From Lachnospiraceae bacterium (GTDB lineage Bacteria > Bacillota > Clostridia > Lachnospirales > Lachnospiraceae): a stretch of DNA of 64,000 nucleotides. The DNA lies in contig JAFZVZ010000006.1 of NCBI GenBank assembly GCA_017617545.1, positions 69,918-133,917 on the forward strand. The letters run 5' to 3'. A model generated the notes under the pieces. It was not told where the DNA came from and did no database searches. It was given only the letters and a program-made list of their open reading frames with translations. Position 1 is the stretch's first letter. Each line of letters opens with the position of its first letter. Below are positions 43,442 through 52,800 of this stretch, one piece after another. The position numbers and the translations under genes were made by a program.

Positions 43442-43928
43442 AATTTACCCTCACCATTCTCATTTCCGTCACCGGCGAGACGAGCGTGATCTCCTTCTCC
43501 GATCCGTCCGCCGCGAAGCCGCAGCGCTCGTAAAACCGGATTGCCCGCGCGTTTTCCTTCAGCACCCAGACCGCTACCCTGTCATACTCACTGAGTTCTG
43601 TCAGCGCCATCTGCATCAAATGATACCCTACGCCCTGCCCGTAGTACTCCGCAAGAATGTAGATCGCCGAAACCTCGCCCGCATTTTCCAGATCGTCATC
43701 ACGGCATTGGCCGTAGCACGCAAAGCCGACGACCCGCTCGCCGTCCAGCGCGATCACGTTGTTCTCACGCCAGTGAAACGCGATGTTCTCACATTTCTCG
43801 AGCGTCATTTTCTCAAGGTATGCCGGATCGATGATGCCCTTGTACGCCTCCTGCCACGCCTTCCAATGGACATAAGCCTTACCGCGGATCTCGTCGTCCG
43901 TCTCCAACCGCTTATATATAATTGCCAT
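43434..43928 (-). CDS. GNAT N-acetyltransferase
   Basis: A 164-residue acetyltransferase: VVGFACYGQC, EVSAIYILAEYYGQGVGYHL (the acetyl-CoA loop, here Q.GVG) and NARAIRFYERCGF. It transfers acetyl from acetyl-CoA to an unknown amine. The ATG at 43928 follows GGGGGAG; an earlier ATG at 44054 lies in the MBL gene and is rejected. It overlaps the kinase-fold gene. Confidence 0.9.
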   Translation of the reverse strand: MAIIYKRLETDDEIRGKAYVHWKAWQEAYKGIIDPAYLEKMTLEKCENIAFHWRENNVIALDGERVVGFACYGQCRDDDLENAGEVSAIYILAEYYGQGVGYHLMQMALTELSEYDRVAVWVLKENARAIRFYERCGFAADGSEKEITLVSPVTEMRMVRVNYV

Positions 43929-44010
43929 TTCTCCCCCTTCGAAAAATGCCGTTCCGTCACTCTTCTGTGCATTGTACCACATCAGCGGCCCAATGGAAAC
44001 CGAAACCATA

Positions 44011-44859
44011 CTATTTGTTCTTGATCTCGATCCGGTCCAGGATCCCCTGGACACCGACGTTTTGATGCGTCAGATACATTCGCATAACGTCCTCGATGAA
44101 GCCCTCGTCGGCTCCCGTCTTCTTTCGGATCTTCGCGATGTCCCAGCCCTTGTCGATGCCCTTCATGATGGCGGCGACAAGGATATAGCGGTCAGTTGAG
44201 GATGACTGCTGATGCACCGTCGCCCGGGCTGTCACGTTACCATTGTCTTTATTTCCATGGTTTGGGCCCTCATTACCCAGAACCGCCGTCTTCGCGTGCC
44301 CGTAGTACACGGTCCGCGGCTTCCTCGCAAGAAGCTTGCTCCAGCTCTCCGCAATCGTCGTCCCTCCGTGAAGCTCAAGCTCATACAGGGGATTCAGATC
44401 CCCGACGAACAGACTTCCGTCATCGAGCGCTAGCGAGATGCTGTCCTCGCTGTGCCCGGGCGTCACGATGATCTCACCGTCGATCCCGAGCTCCGCCAGA
44501 AACTCCCGGCTTTCCCCGGGCGTGATCCAACGTATCTTCGCATCGTCAATCGGCTGAAAATGCACCTTCGCATCCTTCGCGAATACTCCGTCAGCCGCGT
44601 GGATGTACTCCCTCTGTACTTCCGCCGCCGCGATCACCGCGCCACGGTCCGCGATCTCCTGCGCGATTCCCATGTGGTCCGGATGATAGTGCGAGATCAG
44701 GATGGTATCGATCGACTGCACCGGGATCCGCAGCTCCCCCATCGCCCGGCAGAACGCCTCGAACGTCCCCGCCCAGCCGGTGTCAAACAGTAATCTGCCG
44801 CGTTCGCCTTCGATCAGGTACGTGTTCGTGGCGGCATAGTGTAGTTCATGAATTATCAT
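44011..44859 (-). CDS. MBL-fold metallohydrolase
   Basis: A 282-residue metallo-beta-lactamase-fold enzyme: SHYHPDH (the HxHxDH metal motif), TPGHSEDSISL, FVGDLNP and a late YYGH. The C-terminal 80 residues form a helical domain with a Gly/Asn-rich insertion (GNEGPNHGNKDNG). The reaction is unknown; the group includes glyoxalases and lactonases. It lies 32 bases after the kinase-DUF4298 gene. Confidence 0.88.
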   Translation of the reverse strand: MIIHELHYAATNTYLIEGERGRLLFDTGWAGTFEAFCRAMGELRIPVQSIDTILISHYHPDHMGIAQEIADRGAVIAAAEVQREYIHAADGVFAKDAKVHFQPIDDAKIRWITPGESREFLAELGIDGEIIVTPGHSEDSISLALDDGSLFVGDLNPLYELELHGGTTIAESWSKLLARKPRTVYYGHAKTAVLGNEGPNHGNKDNGNVTARATVHQQSSSTDRYILVAAIMKGIDKGWDIAKIRKKTGADEGFIEDVMRMYLTHQNVGVQGILDRIEIKNK

Positions 44860-44891
44860 TTTAGTAACCCTGTTCGGAAAATGTCATTCCG

Positions 44892-46190
44892 CTAAATCTC
44901 CGCGTACTCCTCCAACAGATCGTACACGCCGTCCTCGGAGAGCACACCGCGCTTCATTCCCGTGGGGAACTTGCCTTCCTCGTCGGCCGTAAAATCCTCC
45001 TTCCACAACGGGCTTTCATAGTATGCCGTAAGCTTGACGATCGCCTCCTGAAGCTCCTTGCGAAGTTTCTTCGCGGCACGCGTTGCCTTCGCTTTCGCAG
45101 CAGGCGTCTCGATGCCGGAACCTTTCTCCGTATATGCCATCGTGTCCTCGATCGCCTTCACCAGCGCAGATGCCTTGTCGAAGACGCCCTCCATCTCGCG
45201 GACGCGCAACTCCCGAAGCGTCCCGCAGATCTCCTCCTCGGCCTCGCCGAGCGCCTTGATCCGCGCGACGGTGTTCCTTACTTCCCACTCGCCGAGCTGT
45301 CGCTCGTCCTCCCCGCTGCCCTCCAATCCGAGCGCACGGCGGATGTTGTACTCAAGCCACTCAACCCACGTGTACGCGATCCCGTACAGCGCGTCGTACG
45401 CGAGAAAACCGTTGTCGTACGCGCTTCGGTATCCTTCGTAAAATGCGACCAGATTCTCCTTCCTGTAAGCACCGTTCACCATGCCCGCCCACTGCAGCGC
45501 AAGGTCGACAAATGCTCCGACCGGATTGCCGTACGCAAGGCACTCCAGGTCGATGACATAAGGCTTGCCCCGGAACCACATCACATTTTTCGGATCCATA
45601 TCATCATCGCAGATGCTCACGATCGCCGGGAGCGCCTCCCGCGCCTCGTTCAGACGTTTCTGCGCGGCCGCGAGCAGCTCCGTGCTCTCTAAAAGAAGCT
45701 CCGCCACCGGGCTTTTCGCCTTTTGTGCCATCCGCGCATATTTCGCAAAATCAATCTCACTAAGCTCGGGCTCATCCTTCTCCGCCGCCTTCGAGTCGAT
45801 CGCGTGGATCTTCCCTAGAAGCTCGCCCGCCTTGCGGCACTGCTCCGCAGTCACGGTGTTCGCGTCGGTGATCTTCCCTTTCTGCCAGTGGAAAATGTAG
45901 AAGAAATCGCCGTCGAGCTCCTGCATTTTCCGACCCTTGATCGTCATCGCCGCAACCATCGGAATGCGCGCTTCCTCAAGCCGCGCCTCCAGCGCCTCCG
46001 CAACCGCGTAGTTTTCGCGCGCGGTCGGGCGCTTCATGATCTCCGGGTTCAGACATTTCACAGCGTATACACCGCTGCCCGTCTGCACCTTGTACATACG
46101 GTGCATCAGCCCGCCGGACACCGGCTTGATCTCCGCCGTGATCTCACCGAGGCCGCAGGTTTTCATTAGTTTGCTTATTTTGTCGTTCAT
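44892..46190 (-). CDS. Phosphotransferase fused to a DUF4298 domain
   Basis: A 432-residue protein. Residues 1-300 have the APH/choline-kinase fold: VSGGLMHRMYKV, ICDDDMDPKNVMW as the catalytic loop and YVIDLE as the metal motif. Residues about 330-430 match DUF4298 (RELRVREME, AYYESPLWKEDFTADEEGK, KRGVLSEDGVYDLL). DUF4298 is usually a stand-alone small protein, so this is a fusion. I chose the ATG at 46190 with AAGGA seven bases before. It opens the minus-strand run down to 38372. Confidence 0.82.
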   Translation of the reverse strand: MNDKISKLMKTCGLGEITAEIKPVSGGLMHRMYKVQTGSGVYAVKCLNPEIMKRPTARENYAVAEALEARLEEARIPMVAAMTIKGRKMQELDGDFFYIFHWQKGKITDANTVTAEQCRKAGELLGKIHAIDSKAAEKDEPELSEIDFAKYARMAQKAKSPVAELLLESTELLAAAQKRLNEAREALPAIVSICDDDMDPKNVMWFRGKPYVIDLECLAYGNPVGAFVDLALQWAGMVNGAYRKENLVAFYEGYRSAYDNGFLAYDALYGIAYTWVEWLEYNIRRALGLEGSGEDERQLGEWEVRNTVARIKALGEAEEEICGTLRELRVREMEGVFDKASALVKAIEDTMAYTEKGSGIETPAAKAKATRAAKKLRKELQEAIVKLTAYYESPLWKEDFTADEEGKFPTGMKRGVLSEDGVYDLLEEYAEI

Positions 46191-46286
46191 TGTCAAATCC
46201 TTGTTAAGTGATGCAAATTGTTTATAATCTGCTGAAACTTCATTTCTACCGTATCACAAAACCTTCCGTTTTTAAACTATTGTTTA

Positions 46287-46317
46287 TCAAAAAGCGGCCG
46301 CCCGAAAGCGACCGCTT
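46287..46317 (-). terminator. Terminator after the third sigma/membrane-protein pair
   Basis: Minus strand AAGCGGTCG/CGGCCGCTT, nine pairs with one T-G, then TTTTTG. Confidence 0.88.
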
Positions 46318-46325
46318 CTTCCCGA

Positions 46326-47702
46326 TCAACGGTACTTTTCATAATTCTCAACGGCGATTTCCCATGCGCCTCCTGTTGATACTCCGTTCTCTCCCACATA
46401 AAACGAAATCGAGGTTCTACTCCCGAGCCAAGTTCCTTCACTCGGCGGCTCACCGAAGTCCCACGAAAAGCTGAGAACGATTTTGCCCGTATTTCCCACT
46501 TCATAGTTTGAAAAATCAATCACGACCCTTTCGTGTCTTCCCTGAGAAATACTATCATATGGCCCGAGTTCCATCGAAGGCATCTCTTCCAGAGTAAAAA
46601 TCCGAGAGTATTTGTTTCGTGTTCCGTTGATCAGCAGCTTGTCGTCATTCAAAATACGGTACTGAAAATCATTGAGGGCACTTGAGTAAACCTGCAGATT
46701 GGGATACCCGTTTTCACCATAGGTATCATAGCTTGGTTCACCGCCGCACCTCTGGTGATACTCATACGAGTAGTCCCCGACATATACATCAACGATGAGT
46801 TTTTCACCTTTCCGAACGAAGGTCGGACACCTGTATGCAATTCTCTGCGGCATCATCGGTTTGCCGTTTCCGTCATCATCGAAACCAACGACAAGTTCTT
46901 CCGGAAGGTACTCAACCGACTCCCCCTGCCGATTCAGGTCATCTATATACTGCCTTACCTTCTCTGAGTAACCGTACAACCCGTCAACATAATTCAGACA
47001 TACATAATCCTTCTGTCCGATGTTGCTTGCATATATCGTCTGCTTTAGTTCCTTCATCCCCTCCTGCTCCGCCTGCTCCTGATCCACGAACGTCGGAACC
47101 ACGAAAAATTCGACGCTGCCGGGGTCAACAGCATCATTCACACGAACCCGTATCGTTACGTTCCATACATACGTCCATGGCTCTCCGTTGCCTTCGGCCG
47201 TATCGGTCGAGACCACCTCCACGCCATCACTCTTGGTGACAACAATCTCACAGCCGGTCATCTCCAACGTGCTGACGATCTTATACTTTTTTTCAATGAT
47301 ATCTCTGTGGTTGTACTCTCTCTCCATCTCGTTCTCACATGTCAAATACCATGTGCCCATATCCTTTCCGCCATGCGGCGGCTCCTCGCTGATCGTGGGT
47401 GTTGCAGAAGGAGTTGTGGTTCCCGCGGGGTTATCAACTGCCGGAGATGTTGTCACAGTTCCTGTGGGTCTGTCTCCGGGTTTCTTTGCACCACCCAATT
47501 TAGATGCGGCGAAAAATACCAGCCCGATCAGGACACCGCAGCTCGCAACAACCGTTGCTCTCCGGAACAGTTTTCCGGAGAAGAGGTTTGTTTTCTGCGC
47601 AGAGACCTCTTTCTTTCCTCCGACAGTCCCATTTTCCTCTTCTCTCTCAATCTCCTCCGCCCTCTGCAGGACATACTTTATGACTTCATCATGATCTCGC
47701 AT
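46326..47702 (-). CDS. One-pass membrane protein, putative sigma regulator, unknown outer domain
   Basis: A 458-residue protein: cytosolic start MRDHDEVIKYVLQRAEEIER, span about 49-68, a Pro/Thr/Gly linker to about 105, then an outer domain of about 350 residues rich in strands (CEIVVTKSDGVEVV, RVRVNDAVDPGSVEFFVV, VVIDFSNYEVGNTGKIVLSF). I recognise no family for the outer domain; parts look Ig-like. The ATG at 47702 overlaps the sigma gene by 14 bases, exactly as in the pair at 12193-12206. Role as sigma regulator is inferred from this. Confidence 0.72.
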   Translation of the reverse strand: MRDHDEVIKYVLQRAEEIEREEENGTVGGKKEVSAQKTNLFSGKLFRRATVVASCGVLIGLVFFAASKLGGAKKPGDRPTGTVTTSPAVDNPAGTTTPSATPTISEEPPHGGKDMGTWYLTCENEMEREYNHRDIIEKKYKIVSTLEMTGCEIVVTKSDGVEVVSTDTAEGNGEPWTYVWNVTIRVRVNDAVDPGSVEFFVVPTFVDQEQAEQEGMKELKQTIYASNIGQKDYVCLNYVDGLYGYSEKVRQYIDDLNRQGESVEYLPEELVVGFDDDGNGKPMMPQRIAYRCPTFVRKGEKLIVDVYVGDYSYEYHQRCGGEPSYDTYGENGYPNLQVYSSALNDFQYRILNDDKLLINGTRNKYSRIFTLEEMPSMELGPYDSISQGRHERVVIDFSNYEVGNTGKIVLSFSWDFGEPPSEGTWLGSRTSISFYVGENGVSTGGAWEIAVENYEKYR

Positions 47703-48243
47703 GGTATCCCTCTCTTTCCATCTCTTCACGCAATGCCTTCCCGGCGCGCTTCACCAGATGATTGACGCTGTATACCGATTTGCCCATCGCTGCTGCAATC
47801 TCCGCCGCCGACATATCCTCAAAATACTTGAGCCATAACACTCTGCGAAAGTCCGGTCGCAACCGCAACAGGCACTTATGCAGCGTTTTCTTTTCCTCGT
47901 CCGCAAAATAATCCCTTGCCGCTTCCTGCTCCTCCACCGACAGAAGCGCCAGTTCCTCCGGCGAAGACGTAGTGATCCTGTGGTTTTTCCTCAGATAATC
48001 GACCGTAACATTCCGCCCGATGGAGTAAAGCCACGTCTTAAAAGTGGACTTCCCCGCAAACACCGGCTTCTTCGACACCAGAACCACAAGGGTTTCCTGC
48101 GCCATATCCTCCGCATCATGGAGGTTGTTCAGCCAGGTGTTCAGATAGAGAACAAGTCCGTCATAGTAATCATACACGATCTGTGCAAAACCGTCCCTGT
48201 CACCTTCTAGGAAACGTCGGTAGCTGCTTGCGCCATTATCCAT
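47689..48243 (-). CDS. ECF-type RNA polymerase sigma factor
   Basis: A 184-residue ECF sigma factor. MDNGASSYRRFLEGD at the start, region 2 DAEDMAQETLVVLV and FKTWLYSIGRNVTVDYLR, region 4 RRVLWLKYFEDMSAAEIAAA and SVYSVNHLVKRAG. The start at 48243 follows AGAGGA eight bases away and matches the paralogues; an ATG at 48291 is rejected. The pair is followed by a terminator, so it forms a two-gene unit without surface genes. Confidence 0.93.
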   Translation of the reverse strand: MDNGASSYRRFLEGDRDGFAQIVYDYYDGLVLYLNTWLNNLHDAEDMAQETLVVLVSKKPVFAGKSTFKTWLYSIGRNVTVDYLRKNHRITTSSPEELALLSVEEQEAARDYFADEEKKTLHKCLLRLRPDFRRVLWLKYFEDMSAAEIAAAMGKSVYSVNHLVKRAGKALREEMEREGYHARS

Positions 48244-48402
48244 ACTTCTATCCTCTTGTGAACGTAGTACTATCGCGATATCTACTTTCATCCTTTAGTC
48301 GTAAGCCAACACTCGAAATAGCCATGTTTTCGAAAAATACCCTCTTCAATATCTCAATTGAGAACTTGGCCAATAATTTATAGAAGTTATCATCGGCTTT
48401 CT

Positions 48403-48431
48403 TGACTTTTATTTATTTATCCGATATAATT
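48403..48431 (+). promoter_or_regulatory. Promoter of the AAA ATPase gene
   Basis: TTGACT (48403-48408), 17 AT-rich bases, TATAAT (48426-48431). Confidence 0.85.
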
Positions 48432-48481
48432 TAATTGCGAAGTTGTCTAATATATTAGCTAAGTTATCAATGGAGGCCGCT

Positions 48482-49783
48482 ATGGAAATCAAACGCGATG
48501 TATACCTGAGGAAACTTGTTTCCTTTATGTGGAGCGGACAGGTCAAGGTCATCACCGGTATCCGACGCTGCGGAAAATCCTATCTCCTTCACACACTCTT
48601 TCGAAACTATCTCCTTGAACAAGGCGTTCCTGCAGATCACATTCTTTCTTATGAACTGGATCTCGCTAAGGACATCCGGTACAGGAATCCTCTCGAGTTA
48701 GCAAGTGCAGTTCGCGAACGGGTTGACGGTCAGCCGGATCGATTCTTTCTGTTTGTTGACGAAATACAAATGTCAGACGAAGTTCCCAATCCGTACAACC
48801 CGGCAGGGAAGGCTATCACCTTCTATGATGCTCTTAATGATCTGAATTCGCTCCCGAATCTGGACATCTACGTAACCGGAAGTAATTCCCGCATGCTTTC
48901 CAGCGACATTCTGACAGAATTCCGGGGGCGCAGTGACGAAATCCGTGTCCATCCGCTCAGTTTCGCGGAGTACTACGCTTATACCGGAGGGGATAAAGAA
49001 GATGCATTTGACAATTATGCTTTTTACGGAGGCCTTCCGCTGATTCTCTCAAGGCCGGATGATACAGCCAGAATGGAGTATCTCAAGTCGCTTTTTTCCG
49101 AAGTATATCTCCGAGACATTGTTGAACGGAAGAAGATTAAACGAGAAGATGTCCTCTCTGCCACGTTGGATCTGTTGTGTTCCTCCGTCGGATCCCTTAC
49201 CAATCCGAACAATATCGCGAACGCTCTGAACACAAAGCAAAAGCTTAACGGGGAAGACACTGTTGCTCCGAATACTGTGAAGTCTTATATCGGTCATTTG
49301 GCAGACGCCTATCTGTTCAAAGAGTGCCGACGGTATGATGTGAAAGGGAAAGACTACTTTGACTATCCCAATAAGTATTACTGTGACGATCTCGGTCTCA
49401 GAAATGCTCGCATCGGATTCCGTCAGCAGGAAATGACCCATATCATGGAAAATATCATTTATAATGATCTGCGCATCCGGGGCTGTGAAGTCGACATAGG
49501 TATCGTGTACGGCACCGAAAAAAACAAGTCAGGACAAACCGTTCAGGTTCCGAGAGAGATAGACTTTATTGCTGCCAAGGGATCAAAAAAGACTTACATT
49601 CAATCTGCATACGCGTTGGAGACGGAAGAGAAAGCTCGTTCGGAAAATAAGCCCCTTGCACTTACCGGGGATTCTTTTCCCAAGATTATTATTCGTCACG
49701 ATATCCGCAAGCGGTGGTACGATGACCATGGAGTACTGAATATCGGTATTCTGGATTTTCTGCTGGATGATACGATCATCTGA
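48482..49783 (+). CDS. AAA ATPase with DUF4143-type C-terminus
   Basis: A 433-residue protein of the prokaryotic AAA_14/DUF4143 group: Walker A GIRRCGKSYLL, Walker B FFLFVDEIQM, sensor YVTGSNSRM, HPLSFAEYY, and a C-terminal nuclease-like DUF4143 domain (REIDFIAAKGSKKTYIQ). Such proteins are common and often strain-specific; their role is unclear. The ATG at 48482 follows GGAGG; an ATG at 48443 is less likely. The gene is AT-richer than its neighbours and is flanked by its own promoter and a terminator, which fits acquisition by transfer. Confidence 0.88.
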   Translation: MEIKRDVYLRKLVSFMWSGQVKVITGIRRCGKSYLLHTLFRNYLLEQGVPADHILSYELDLAKDIRYRNPLELASAVRERVDGQPDRFFLFVDEIQMSDEVPNPYNPAGKAITFYDALNDLNSLPNLDIYVTGSNSRMLSSDILTEFRGRSDEIRVHPLSFAEYYAYTGGDKEDAFDNYAFYGGLPLILSRPDDTARMEYLKSLFSEVYLRDIVERKKIKREDVLSATLDLLCSSVGSLTNPNNIANALNTKQKLNGEDTVAPNTVKSYIGHLADAYLFKECRRYDVKGKDYFDYPNKYYCDDLGLRNARIGFRQQEMTHIMENIIYNDLRIRGCEVDIGIVYGTEKNKSGQTVQVPREIDFIAAKGSKKTYIQSAYALETEEKARSENKPLALTGDSFPKIIIRHDIRKRWYDDHGVLNIGILDFLLDDTII

Positions 49784-49785
49784 TC

Positions 49786-49841
49786 GCAAAAGAGGCTGAC
49801 GCTCAGCGATAAAATTCGCCGGTGCGACAGCCTCTTCTCAT
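49786..49841. terminator. Bidirectional terminator between the AAA ATPase and purL
   Basis: AAGAGGCTG (49790-49798) with CAGCCTCTT (49828-49836), a 29-base loop, A/T runs on both sides. Confidence 0.8.
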
Positions 49842-49849
49842 TTTTCTGT

Positions 49850-52800
49850 TTACTTGAAGTACGCTACACCGCTCTCGAAGATCAGCTGATTCTGCTCGCC
49901 GGTGATGTTCATCGCAACGCCGGTTCCGCGGCGCTCGCTGTGTGCCATCTTGCCGAGCACGCGGCCATCCGGAGAGGTGATACCCTCGATCGCCCAGTAG
50001 GAGCCGTTCGGGTTGTACTGCTCGACCATCGTCGGGTTGCCCTGCGCGTCAACGTACTGCGTAGCGATCTGACCGTTCGCCATGAGTTTCTTGAGCCACT
50101 CATCGTTCGCGACGAAGCGTCCCTCGCCATGGGAAGCCGGAATGCTGTAGACGCCGCCGAGCGTTGCCTTCATGAGCCAGGGGCTCTTGTTGGTCACGAC
50201 CTTCGTGTACACGCTCTTGCTGATGTGGCGTCCGATGTTGTTCATCGCAAGCGTCGGGCTGTCTGCGGTCTGCGGGCGGATCTCGCCGTACGGCACCAAG
50301 CCGAGCTTGATGAGCGCCTGGAAACCGTTGCAGATACCCAAGGCCAGACCGTCGCGCTCCTTGAGGAGACGGTTGACTGCGTCGCTGATGCGAGGATTGC
50401 GGAACGCGGTAGCGATGAATTTGCCGGAACCGTCGGGCTCGTCACCTGCGGAAAATCCGCCGGGGAACATCAAAATCTGTGCATCGTCGATCGCCTTCAC
50501 GAACGCCTCAACGGACTCCTGAATGCCTGCGCCGGTCATATTGCGGAATACCACCGTGTTGACCTCTGCGCCTGCGCGCTGCCATGCAAGCATCGAGTCG
50601 TACTCGCAGTTCGTACCCGGGAATACCGGAATAAATACCTTCGGAACCGCAACTTTATTCTTAGCAACATAGATCGTCTTCGCGTCGAAGAGCTGCGTCG
50701 GAACCGCCGTAGGCTCGATCGCGTCGGCCATGTTCGAGCGGGTCGGGAACACCTGCTCAAGCGTTCCGGTGTAAGCTGCCAGAGCATCCGCGAGCGGAAG
50801 CACCATCGCGGCCGCTTCATCCTTGCAACCTGCGTCAACTGCGCCATTCTTGCCGCAGCATGCGCCGGGTGCCATTTTCCAAACGATGCTGCCGTCGCCG
50901 GTCACCTTGCCGACCTTGCGGTACGCAATGCCTGCAGCGTCGAGCATCGCAAGCTTGTCCTCGTCGATCTCGGCGAGGATGCTGCCGTATGCCGGTGCCA
51001 TCGCCTCCTCGTAGGAAACCTTGCCGCAGAGCTTGAAGCCAAGGCCGTTACCGAACGCCATCTTGCTCATCGCCTCTGCGATACCGTTCTTGCCGAGCGC
51101 GTACATTGAGAGGAATGCTCCCTTGCCCGCGAGCTCGTGGATCGTATCGTACATCGCCATGGCCTTGTCGTAATCCGGCAGGTCATAAGCGTCCTTCGCC
51201 ATGTCAAATACCACAACGCGGCTTCCGGCCTTCTTGAACTCATCGGTCACGACATCGGAGAGTTTCGCGATGTCGACCGCGAACGAAACGAGGGTCGGCG
51301 GAACGTCGATCTCGTTGAAGGAGCCGGACATCGAGTCCTTGCCGCCGATGGACGGAAGACCGAGCTTCGTCTGCGCATCGTATGCACCAAGCAAAGCCGC
51401 GAGCGGCTCGCCCCAGCGCTTCGGGTCGGTACCGAGTCTGCGGAAGTACTCCTGGAACGTGAAGCGGATCTTGCGGAAGTCACCGCCGGCCGCCACGATC
51501 TTCGCTACCGAGCTGATCACCGCGTACGCGGAGCCGTGGAACGGGCTCCAGGACGAGAGATACGGATCGAAGCCGTAGCTCATCATCGTCACCGTGTCGC
51601 TCGCGCCGTCCAGAACGGGCAGCTTCGCGATCATCGTCTGCGTGGGCGTCGCCTGGTAAACACCGCCGTAAGGCATCGTCACCGTCGCAGCGCCGATGGA
51701 GGAGTCGAACATCTCCACAAGGCCCTTCTTCGAGCAGACGTTGAGGTCGGCGAGCATCGAAAGCCATGCTGCTTTACGTCCCTCAGGCGTATCGGAGGCC
51801 TCTCCGTAACCGCCCTTCTTGTCGGTCGAATGCGCCGTATATGCGCTTGTCTTCGTAAAATAGGAATCCTTCTTCGACGGCACCGTCACCTCGGCCGTCG
51901 TCTCCTGGTGAGCACCATTCGTGTCGAGGAACGCGCGGGAAATGTTTACGATCTCCTTACCTCTCCATACAAGCACGAGTCTGGGCTCTGCCGTAACCTC
52001 GGCAACCGTGACAGCCTCGAGGTTCTCCTCGTCGGCAAATGCGAGCATCGCCGGTACGTCCTTTTTGTCCACGACGATCGCCATACGCTCCTGGGACTCG
52101 GAGATCGCAAGCTCCGTGCCGTCAAGGCCGGCGTACTTCTTCGGTACCTTGTCGAGGTCGACGCGAAGGCCGGGAGCCAGCTCGCCGATTGCTACGGAAA
52201 CACCGCCCGCACCGAAGTCGTTGCACTTCTTGATGAGGCTGCTGACCTCGGGACGACGGAACAGTCTCTGGAGCTTGCGCTCGGTCGGAGCGTTACCCTT
52301 CTGAACCTCGGCACCGCAGGTGTGGATGGACTCGGTCGTATGCTTCTTGGAAGATCCCGTAGCGCCTCCGCAGCCGTCGCGGCCGGTGCGTCCGCCCATC
52401 AGAATGATGACGTCGCCGGGATCGCTGTTCTCTCTCTTGACGTTTGCGCGGGGTGCGGCACCCATGACGGCACCGATCTCCATACGCTTCGCAACATAGT
52501 TCGGATGATAGATCTCATCGACAAGGCCGGTCGCCAGACCGATCTGGTTACCGTAAGAGCTGTAGCCCTTCGCAGCGCCGGTCGTGAGCTTTCTCTGCGG
52601 AAGCTTGCCCGCCAGCGTGTCCTTCAGGGAAGCGGTCGGATCGGCAGCGCCGGTCACGCGCATCGCCTGATATACATAGCCGCGGCCCGAGAGCGGATCG
52701 CGGATCGCACCGCCGAGGCAGGTAGCAGCGCCACCGAACGGCTCGATCTCGGTCGGATGGTTGTGCGTCTCATTCTTAAAGAAGACGAGCCACTCCTCGG

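Noticed and set aside
44011-44054. Earlier ATG at 44054 for the GNAT gene
   Set aside because: It lies inside the MBL gene, gives an N-terminus unlike GNAT proteins, and has no ribosome binding site; the ATG at 43928 has GGGGGAG.
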